Shown: piece by piece, positions 42,063 to 47,795 of the stretch
How positions within the stretch are numbered: position 1 is the stretch's first letter
Layout: every line of letters begins with the position of its first letter
Origin: Streptomyces diastatochromogenes
Lineage (GTDB): Bacteria > Actinomycetota > Actinomycetes > Streptomycetales > Streptomycetaceae
Direction of reading: 5' to 3'
Assembly (NCBI RefSeq): GCF_002242805.1
Contig: NZ_MCGQ01000063.1
Location: 1-47,795 of the forward strand
Length of the DNA: 47,795 nt
Program-made: the position numbers and the translations under genes
Notes under the pieces: generated by a model
Told to the model about the DNA's origin: nothing
Database searches by the model: none
Seen by the model: only the letters and a program-made list of their open reading frames with translations

Positions 42063-43868
42063 ATGGAGACAATAGGACGCTTCGTATTGACATGCTCACG
42101 TCGCATATGCCTGGTGCTGGCGGTCTGGGCGCTGGGTGCGGCCCTGGCCGTGTCGCCAGCCGCCGCGCACCCCCGGCCCGCGGCGACGCCCACGGCCGCA
42201 GCCGCCAAGAGCCTGTACATCCCGCCGAGTTGGGCGGCGACCGGCGAGGTGCCCTGGGCGCAGAACCGCACCAAGGAGTCGGCGAACTTCGTCCTGCTGT
42301 GGGGCGAGAAGTCAGGCACCGACCCGAAGTCCGCCCCGGCCGACTACCGGTTCGATCCGGACAACATCCTCAGCCAGCTGGAGAGCCTGTACTCCTTCTA
42401 CGTGAACACCATGAGGTTCACCCCGGAGACCGGGCTGCTCGCCCAGTACAAGATCGACGTGATCATCACCCGCACCTGGAACCGCACCGCCCTCGACGCC
42501 TGGGCCGCCGGCGGATCGGCCGACGGCAAGGTCGGCGTCATCAACATCGCCCCGGCCGCCGCACAGCCCGGTTCCTGGGGCCTGCCCCATGAACTCGGCC
42601 ATGTCTTCCAGAACTACACCTTCCTCGGCAAGGGTGGCGACGCGGGTCTCACCGACCCGTCGGCCGGCACGTTCTGGGAGACCAGCGCCGAGTACATGGC
42701 GATGCAGGTGTACCCGGACGGCGGCGCCGGCGACCTGACCCGGTTCCTGCGCACCGAGAACCTGGCGTACTCCTCCAGCCGCCACCACTACGGCAACTGG
42801 ATGCTCCTGCAGTACCTCGTCGACAAGTACGGCGGGATCCAGACGTTCAACGACATCTGGAACCAGGCGAGGAACACCGAGCACCCCCTGGAGACGTACC
42901 GGCGCATCAACAACCTGACCCAGGCCCAGCTCAACACCCGGATCGCCGAGTACGCACAGCACCAGGTCACCTTCGACTACTCCAACCGTTCCCACTTCAA
43001 GCCGTTCATCGACAACGTGTACGGCGCGGGCTTCCTCAACGCCTACAACGGTGTCCCGGTGAACGCCGTGAACCAGTCCGCCGGCCACTACGCGATCCCG
43101 GACGCGCTGGCGCCCTCGGACTACGGCTACAACAAGATCAAGCTGGTGCCCTCCACTGCCGGGTCGCTCATCAAGCTGCACTTCAAGGGGCACGTCAACG
43201 CGGCGGCGGGCTCCGGCTGGTCGTACGGGTTCGTCGCCGTGAACGGCAGCGGAACCCCTCGGTACGGCACCGTCTCCAGCAGCCCCGACGGCCAGATCAG
43301 CTTCCAGACCCAGGCCGGCGAGCAGGAGGTCTACCTCGTCGTCACCGGTACGCCGAGCACCGTGCACCACTACGGGTACCTGGACGGATTCACCAAGAAC
43401 CACCGCTACCCGTACGAGTTCCGGATCAGCGGGGCCACGCCGTCCGGCTACGAGCCCGGGTACCAGAAGCCCGCCGCGACCGGTGGCGGCCACTGGCACG
43501 CCAACGGCGGCGGCTGGGTCGACGACCGCGCCAATGTCGCGGCCTCCGTGTACGTCGGGCCGCGCGCGGCCGTCTTCGGCTCCTCGACCGTGACCGGCGG
43601 CGTCCGCATCGAAGGTCTGTCGTGGGTCAACTCCGGAGCCACGATCAGCGGCAACGTCGTCGTCAGGGACAGCGCGATCGTCCAGGGCGGAGCCAACCTG
43701 TCCGGCAGCCTCGTCCTCGGCGGGGACGCCGAGATGTGGATCACGTGCTCGTCGGGCACGTACCTGACGTTCGACCCGGACCGGGGCTGTGACGGCCGGG
43801 GCGGCGAGAGCGACGTCAACCCGTCGTACGGCGCGTTCACCGACCAGGAACTCGCCATCACCATCTGA
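42063..43868 (+). CDS. Secreted Svx/AvrXca-like (DUF6055) zinc metalloprotease with beta-helix tail
   Basis: 601 residues; ATG 42063. The frame is open from 41808, but the signal peptide (about residues 8-36, ICLVLAVWALGAALAVSPAA, then AH) supports this start. The zinc motif HELGH is at about 176-180 with a downstream acidic residue in FWETSAEYMAMQ (about 204-215), the layout of gluzincin-type metalloproteases. The sequence fits what I know of the Svx/AvrXca family of secreted plant-interaction proteins, also labelled DUF6055. Residues about 490-565 (VAASVYVGPRAAVFGSSTVT, VVVRDSAIVQGGANLSGSLV) repeat a six-residue rhythm of a left-handed beta-helix, perhaps for binding to a surface. Substrate unknown. 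Confidence 0.78.
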   Translation: METIGRFVLTCSRRICLVLAVWALGAALAVSPAAAHPRPAATPTAAAAKSLYIPPSWAATGEVPWAQNRTKESANFVLLWGEKSGTDPKSAPADYRFDPDNILSQLESLYSFYVNTMRFTPETGLLAQYKIDVIITRTWNRTALDAWAAGGSADGKVGVINIAPAAAQPGSWGLPHELGHVFQNYTFLGKGGDAGLTDPSAGTFWETSAEYMAMQVYPDGGAGDLTRFLRTENLAYSSSRHHYGNWMLLQYLVDKYGGIQTFNDIWNQARNTEHPLETYRRINNLTQAQLNTRIAEYAQHQVTFDYSNRSHFKPFIDNVYGAGFLNAYNGVPVNAVNQSAGHYAIPDALAPSDYGYNKIKLVPSTAGSLIKLHFKGHVNAAAGSGWSYGFVAVNGSGTPRYGTVSSSPDGQISFQTQAGEQEVYLVVTGTPSTVHHYGYLDGFTKNHRYPYEFRISGATPSGYEPGYQKPAATGGGHWHANGGGWVDDRANVAASVYVGPRAAVFGSSTVTGGVRIEGLSWVNSGATISGNVVVRDSAIVQGGANLSGSLVLGGDAEMWITCSSGTYLTFDPDRGCDGRGGESDVNPSYGAFTDQELAITI

Positions 43869-43893
43869 GCCTTCGGTGACGAACCGGCACATT

Positions 43894-43933
43894 GACGCCT
43901 ATTTACCCATAACTCGCGGGTAATTGCGGCGTT
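43894..43933. repeat. Nested inverted repeat upstream of the amidase gene
   Basis: Outer arms GACGCC / GGCGTT (one G-T wobble as RNA) and perfect inner arms TTACCC / GGGTAA with a 9-base centre. It lies 25 bases after the metalloprotease stop and 180 before the amidase start, and could be a weak terminator or an operator. The rest of the spacer to 44112 shows nothing else I can name. Confidence 0.4.
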
Positions 43934-44112
43934 ACCAGGCCAAGATCATCTCACTGGGCGTCGGGCGGTGTGTCTTGGCTCACTTCACCCCGTCCACCAG
44001 TGATGTTTGCGGGCCGGTACGCGCTTTCGGAAGGGGCAGCCTCTGTGACGGGTGGGCCTGACGTGACGTTCTTCTATGGCCCTTCCCGGCCGATTGTGGG
44101 GGTGGACTCTCC

Positions 44113-46314
44113 GTGAGCCGTCGTACAGCGCATGCGTACAGACCGTTGAGTCTCAAGCGGCGGGCATGGCTGACACTGGGTGCGGTGGTCCTGGGCGGCG
44201 CGGGAGTGGTCTCCTACGCGGTGGCCAGCCCCGCCCACGACTCGGGTGGCGGCGGCCGGGCCAAGCGGCCGGTGAAGGTCTACGACCTCGCGCTGAAGGG
44301 CACCACGAACGGCAGGCGGGAGCTGCCCCGCACCGACACCGCGCAGTTCTCGATGCTCGGTGTGTCCTGGACCGGCGGCGCCAAGCGCCTCGACGGCAAG
44401 GCGCAGGTGCGCACCCGGAGCCGGGAGACCGGGGACTGGAGCGCATGGCGTGACCTCGAGGTGAACGTCGATCCGCTGGAGCACCCCGACGCCGAGGTCC
44501 GCGGTGCCTCCGAGCCGCTGTGGGTCGGCCCCTCCGACGGCGTCCAGGCGCAGGTCGTCCACAAGGACGGCTCCACCGGCCCGTTGCCCAAGGGCCTGGA
44601 GGTCAACCTGGTCGATCCGGGCGTGGTGACCGCCGCCGAGGTCAAGTCCGGCGCCGGTGACGCCCATCCGGCCGCGTTCGCCGAGGACACGGCGTCTCCC
44701 TCGGAGAGCGCGTCCCCCTCGGTGAGCCCGTCCCCCTCGGCGAGCCCGTCCTCCTCGGTGAGCCCGTCGCCCACCACACCGTCGGCGCCGCCGTCCACCG
44801 TGCCCGAACCGCCGATCACCTCACGCGCCGACTGGGGCGCCGACGAGTCGATCAGCCCGGAGGCGCCTGAGTACAACGCGGACGTCAAGGCCGTCTTCGT
44901 CCACCACACGGACGGCAGCAACGACTACTCCTGCGCCGACTCGGCGTCGATCGTGCGGAGCATCTACGCGTACCACGTGCAGGTCAACGGCTGGAAGGAC
45001 ATCGGTTACAACTTCCTGGTCGACAAGTGCGGCACCGTCTTCGAGGGCCGCAAGGGCGGTGTCGACCTGCCGGTGCTCGGTGCCCACACCTACGGCTGGA
45101 ACCGGGAGTCCGCGGGCATCGCCGTGCTCGGCGACTACACCACCACCGGCGCCACCGACGCCGCGCTGACCTCGATCGCCCGCGTGGCCGCGTGGAAGCT
45201 CGGCCAGTACGGCCTCGACCCGGACGGCACCTCCCAGCTGACGGCCGGCGCCACCCAGACGAACTACTTCAGCACGAACTTCACCGCGGGCAGCGCCTAC
45301 ACCTTCCAGCGGATTTCCGGCCACCGCGACGGCTACAACACCGAGTGCCCGGGCGGTTCCCTCTACGACCAGCTGCCCACCATCCGCGCCTGGGCGGCCG
45401 GTCCGGTGCAGGGTCTGAAGGTCACCTCGGTCGACGACGCGGCCCTCTCCGGCTCGACGTACTACACCAAGGGCGCCGTCACGCTGCACTGGACGGCCAC
45501 CACGCCCGCCTCGCTCATCTCCAAGTTCGAGCTGCTGGTCGACGGCGAGCCCGCCACCAGCGTGTCCGGTGACGCCACCTCGGCCGGCGCCACGCTGGCC
45601 CCGGGCACTCACACCGTCGCCGTCCGAGCCGTCCACCAGTCCGGGAAGACCACGACGAGCGACGCGCTGAACGTCGTGGCCGAGACGACCGCACCGACCT
45701 TCACCACCACCCCGAAGCTCTCCCTGCGCACCGGCACGGTCACCACCGGCGCGGTCCCGGTCACCCTCGGGTGGAAGGTCACCGACAACACCGCACTGCG
45801 CAAGGTGGACCTGCTGTCCCCGACGACGGCCACCTTCGGCCCGACCACCACCAGCTCCAACCGCACGGCGGCGTCCGGCACCGCCGCCACCTGGTCGATG
45901 CGCGCCTACGACTACGCCGGCAACTACCGCACCTCCTCGCCCTCCTACACCCCGGTGATCCTGCAGGAGACGTCCGCCACCAAGTCCGGCAGCTGGACCA
46001 CCCGTTCCTCCACCAGCTACCTCGGCGGCAAGTCGTACTCCAGCGGCTCCAAGGGCGCCGCCCTCACCTGGACCTTCACCGGCCGCTCCGCCGCCTGGGT
46101 GGTCTCCCGCGCCTCGACCTCCGGGCAGGCGTACGTCTACGTGGACGGCACGAAGACCGCCACGATCGACCTGAAGTCCACCAGCACCCAGTACCGCCAG
46201 GCCATCTGGACCAAGACCTGGTCCAGCAGCGCCAAGCACACCGTCAAGATCGTCGTGGTCGGCACCAGCGGCCGCCCGACCATCACCACGGACGGCCTGG
46301 TCTACATCAAGTAA
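44113..46314 (+). CDS. Secreted PGRP-type N-acetylmuramoyl-L-alanine amidase
   Basis: 733 residues from GTG 44113. A basic N terminus and hydrophobic segment at about 17-38 (RAWLTLGAVVLGGAGVVSYA) form a signal peptide or anchor. Residues about 40-190 are a domain common before streptomycete PGRPs. A Ser/Pro linker at about 195-232 repeats SPSxSxSPS. The PGRP/amidase_2 domain (about 235-435) has zinc ligands in FVHHTDG (about 263-269) and SGHRDGYNTECPGG (about 402-415), including the cysteine typical of active zinc amidases. Two beta-sandwich domains follow, the last (about 625-733) wall- or sugar-binding-like. It cleaves the lactyl-alanine bond of peptidoglycan outside the cell. A perfect hairpin follows. 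Confidence 0.9.
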   Translation: MSRRTAHAYRPLSLKRRAWLTLGAVVLGGAGVVSYAVASPAHDSGGGGRAKRPVKVYDLALKGTTNGRRELPRTDTAQFSMLGVSWTGGAKRLDGKAQVRTRSRETGDWSAWRDLEVNVDPLEHPDAEVRGASEPLWVGPSDGVQAQVVHKDGSTGPLPKGLEVNLVDPGVVTAAEVKSGAGDAHPAAFAEDTASPSESASPSVSPSPSASPSSSVSPSPTTPSAPPSTVPEPPITSRADWGADESISPEAPEYNADVKAVFVHHTDGSNDYSCADSASIVRSIYAYHVQVNGWKDIGYNFLVDKCGTVFEGRKGGVDLPVLGAHTYGWNRESAGIAVLGDYTTTGATDAALTSIARVAAWKLGQYGLDPDGTSQLTAGATQTNYFSTNFTAGSAYTFQRISGHRDGYNTECPGGSLYDQLPTIRAWAAGPVQGLKVTSVDDAALSGSTYYTKGAVTLHWTATTPASLISKFELLVDGEPATSVSGDATSAGATLAPGTHTVAVRAVHQSGKTTTSDALNVVAETTAPTFTTTPKLSLRTGTVTTGAVPVTLGWKVTDNTALRKVDLLSPTTATFGPTTTSSNRTAASGTAATWSMRAYDYAGNYRTSSPSYTPVILQETSATKSGSWTTRSSTSYLGGKSYSSGSKGAALTWTFTGRSAAWVVSRASTSGQAYVYVDGTKTATIDLKSTSTQYRQAIWTKTWSSSAKHTVKIVVVGTSGRPTITTDGLVYIK

Positions 46315-46330
46315 CCGCGCTCGCGGTCCT

Positions 46331-46358
46331 GGTCCGCCCAGGTGACCCTGGGCGGACC
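46331..46358 (+). terminator. Terminator after the amidase gene
   Basis: Perfect 12-base-pair stem GGTCCGCCCAGG / CCTGGGCGGACC with a TGAC loop, 16 bases after the amidase stop codon. Confidence 0.85.
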
Positions 46359-46418
46359 CCTACACTGGGTGCGCGCACATGCGTGGACGGTGAAACCGGG
46401 CGGGGGCAGGAGAGGACT

Positions 46419-46778
46419 GTGGCGGAGAACGGCGGCTTCGAGGACCCGTCGGCCGAGGTGCTGGCGGCGGCCGCTGCCACGTTCGGGCTGCTCGCCTCGT
46501 CGGCCCGGCTGCACCTGATGTGGGCACTGGCACAGGGCGAGAGCGACGTGACGCACCTCGCCGACCGGGTGGGCGGTGCGCTGCCCGCGGTCAGCCAGCA
46601 CCTGGCCAAGCTGAAGCTCGCCGGCCTCGTCAGCTCGCGCCGAGAGGGCCGCCGTCAGGTCTACTACATCGACGACCCCGACATCGTGGCCGTCGTACGG
46701 GTGCTGGTCGGACAGCTCACCGCACGCTCCCAGCCCGCCTCCGCCCTCGTACGGCAGCTCCACGGGGCCCGCGTCTGA
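46419..46778 (+). CDS. ArsR-family winged-helix repressor
   Basis: 119-residue regulator; GTG 46419 follows AGGAGAGGA at 46408-46416. The ArsR helix-turn-helix covers about 20-90 (FGLLASSARLHLMWALAQGE, then DVTHLADRVGGALPAVSQHL and REGRRQVYYIDD wing). The classical ELCVCDL metal site is replaced by GESDVTHLAD, so sensing of thiol-bound arsenic is unlikely. The C terminus (QLTARSQPASALVRQL) has no metal-ligand cluster either; another signal is probable. A GTGCGCGCAC palindrome about 50 bases upstream may be its operator. No resistance gene is adjacent, so its target is not visible. Confidence 0.88.
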   Translation: MAENGGFEDPSAEVLAAAAATFGLLASSARLHLMWALAQGESDVTHLADRVGGALPAVSQHLAKLKLAGLVSSRREGRRQVYYIDDPDIVAVVRVLVGQLTARSQPASALVRQLHGARV

Positions 46779-46808
46779 ACCCACCGGGGCCTGCTTCCCC
46801 GCTCCATG

Positions 46809-46840
46809 AGATCCCTCACCTGTGAATTCCCACAGGATCT
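46809..46840. repeat. Overlapping inverted repeats downstream of the ArsR gene
   Basis: AGATCC (46809-46814) can pair with GGATCT (46835-46840), while CCTGTG (46819-46824) can pair with CACAGG (46831-46836). The two right arms share bases, so the pairings compete. Could be a weak terminator for the ArsR gene or an operator for the LCP gene. Confidence 0.35.
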
Positions 46841-46866
46841 GCGCTGCCCGGGCCAGGGGTTTGTTA

Positions 46867-46886
46867 GATTGCGCAATCACGCAATC
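46867..46886. promoter_or_regulatory. GATTGCGCAATC palindrome with a third half-site before the LCP gene
   Basis: Perfect 12-base palindrome GATTGCGCAATC (46867-46878) followed at once by a further half-site ACGCAATC (46879-46886). ATTGCG (46868-46873) and CGCAAT (46880-46885) also form an inverted repeat with a 6-base centre. It is AT-richer than its surroundings and 38 bases before ATG 46924, a typical operator position. The binding protein is unknown. Confidence 0.5.
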
Positions 46887-46923
46887 GAGGTGATGGGTCC
46901 GACGGTTCATGGGGAGTGGGTAG

Positions 46924-47795
46924 ATGAGCGAGCCGTGGGACGATCGGGGTGGCCAGGCCACGCGCGGTCGCACCGCCCGGGTGCCCGGACAGCGTACGGG
47001 CGGTCCGGATGAACCGCGCCCGGGCGGCCGGGCCGCCTCCCGCTCGCACGGCGACAAGCGCTCGCGGCGCCGGGCCCGTCCGGCAGGACGCGGCAAGCGA
47101 GTACTGAAGATCGCCGCGATATGTCTGTCACTCCTGGTACTGGGCACGGCAGGCGTCGGCTGGTGGTTCTACCAGCATCTGAACGGCAACATCCAGAGTG
47201 TGTCGCTGGACGGCAAGGGCGGTTCGGAGAAGGCGGACGCGTTCGGCCGGACGCCGATCAACATTCTGGTGATGGGTTCGGACGGCCGGACCAGCAAGGC
47301 GGACTGCAAGCTGGGCGGTGGCTGTTCGAAGACCGGTGTGCAGACGGGCAGCAACGCGGATGTGCAGATGGTGGTGCACATATCCGCCGACCGCTCGAAC
47401 GCGACCGTGATGAGCATCCCGCGGGACACGATGACCCGGGTCCCGGCCTGCAAGGACAGTGCGAGTGGCCAGTCCACGTCCGGGTACTACGGGCAGATCA
47501 ACAGCGCGCTGCAGTACGGTCCGGCGTGCCAGGTGGCCACCGTCCACCAGCTCACCGGCATCCCCATCGACCACTTCGTGAAGCTGGACTTCTCCGGTGT
47601 GGTGAAGATGTCGGACGCGGTCGGCGGTGTCTCCGTGTGCGTGAGCAGCGATGTGTACGACACCTATTCGCATCTGAAGCTGTCCAAGGGCGGTCACACC
47701 CTCAAGGGGGTCGCGGCGCTGGAGTTCGTGCGCTCCCGGCACGGTTTCGGGGACGGCAGCGACCTGGGCCGCACAGTCTCGCAGCACATCTTCCT
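46924..47795 (+). CDS. LytR-CpsA-Psr (LCP) family cell-wall glycopolymer ligase, partial
   Basis: The reading frame from ATG 46924 (GGGAG at 46912-46916) stays open to the window end, giving 290 residues without a stop. The cytoplasmic N terminus is basic and G/R-rich (GRTARVPGQRTGGPDEPRPG, then KRSRRRARPAGRGKR). One membrane segment is at about 60-83 (VLKIAAICLSLLVLGTAGVG). The LCP domain begins near 108 with TPINILVMGSDGR, then ADVQMVVHISADR, MSIPRDTM, GVVKMSDAVGGVSVCV and EFVRSRHGFGDGSDLGR, including the arginines that bind the polyprenyl pyrophosphate. Such enzymes attach teichoic-acid-like polymers or polysaccharides to peptidoglycan. The C-terminal part lies outside the window. Confidence 0.92.
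   Translation, partial: MSEPWDDRGGQATRGRTARVPGQRTGGPDEPRPGGRAASRSHGDKRSRRRARPAGRGKRVLKIAAICLSLLVLGTAGVGWWFYQHLNGNIQSVSLDGKGGSEKADAFGRTPINILVMGSDGRTSKADCKLGGGCSKTGVQTGSNADVQMVVHISADRSNATVMSIPRDTMTRVPACKDSASGQSTSGYYGQINSALQYGPACQVATVHQLTGIPIDHFVKLDFSGVVKMSDAVGGVSVCVSSDVYDTYSHLKLSKGGHTLKGVAALEFVRSRHGFGDGSDLGRTVSQHIF

Noticed and set aside
43869..44112. c-di-AMP (ydaO) riboswitch before the cell-wall amidase, as known for some streptomycete wall hydrolases
   Set aside because: I could not find the conserved core segments of that riboswitch; only a short nested inverted repeat is present.
44695..44790. Tandem DNA repeat in the amidase gene
   Set aside because: It is a codon-level repeat of the Ser/Pro linker inside an intact reading frame, not a mobile or CRISPR-type repeat.
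46419..46778. Arsenic or zinc resistance role for the ArsR-family gene
   Set aside because: The usual metal-binding cysteine or histidine motifs are absent and no efflux or reductase gene is adjacent.

Overview
The window looks like a piece of a Streptomyces chromosome. Base composition is very GC-rich with strong third-position GC. Several genes start at GTG after purine-rich ribosome sites. The gene content is typical of the genus: ArpA-type autoregulator receptors, PAS/GAF/SpoIIE phosphatases, Tat-exported hydrolases, LCP protein and DmdR/IdeR-type iron boxes. I see no rRNA, tRNA, CRISPR array or intact mobile element.

Layout. (1) 37-4469: a plus-strand operon of a DUF6002-like protein (possible PLP fold-type-II relative), an Fe(II)/2-oxoglutarate oxygenase, a Rossmann dehydrogenase-like protein and an EamA exporter; it looks like a small unassigned metabolic pathway. 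(2) 4482-11530: a membrane-anchored hypothetical protein, a GCS2-family ligase, and two head-to-head PAS-PAS-GAF-SpoIIE phosphatases, only one of which carries an anti-sigma-type kinase domain. (3) 11576-13098: an NmrA-type oxidoreductase diverging from its TetR regulator, with two related palindromes between them. (4) 13155-18477: an avenolide-type (alkylbutenolide) hormone locus of acyl-CoA oxidase, ArpA-family receptor, cytochrome P450 and second ArpA-family regulator, with four sequences resembling autoregulator-responsive elements. A C-terminal scrap of an isonitrile synthase lies just downstream. (5) 18864-22326: ACT protein, S41 peptidase and secreted alpha/beta hydrolase. (6) 22304-27133: TetR-glpD diverging from an alkyl-DHAP-synthase-like oxidase and a diacylglycerol kinase, a possible ether-lipid/glycerophospholipid locus; then a VOC protein. 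(7) 27954-38979: the most striking block. A minus-strand operon (VioC-like hydroxylase, SbnB-like, group-III PLP decarboxylase, SbnA-like, MATE exporter) faces a plus-strand operon of a complete Opp/Nik-type ABC transporter, with an iron box for each direction in the shared promoter region. It reads as biosynthesis, export and uptake of an aminopolycarboxylate metallophore of the EDDS/EDHA kind, made without NRPS or NIS synthetases. (8) 39001-43868: a gutted glycosidase remnant, a GH127-type beta-L-arabinofuranosidase and an Svx/AvrXca-like secreted metalloprotease, with a CebR-like palindrome between the last two. (9) 44113-47795: a secreted PGRP-type amidase, an ArsR regulator and the N-terminal part of an LCP cell-wall ligase that runs off the window.

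Together, the arabinofuranosidase, the Svx-like protein and the metallophore would suit a soil or plant-associated streptomycete; that is inference. All family names come from reading motifs, not from database searches.
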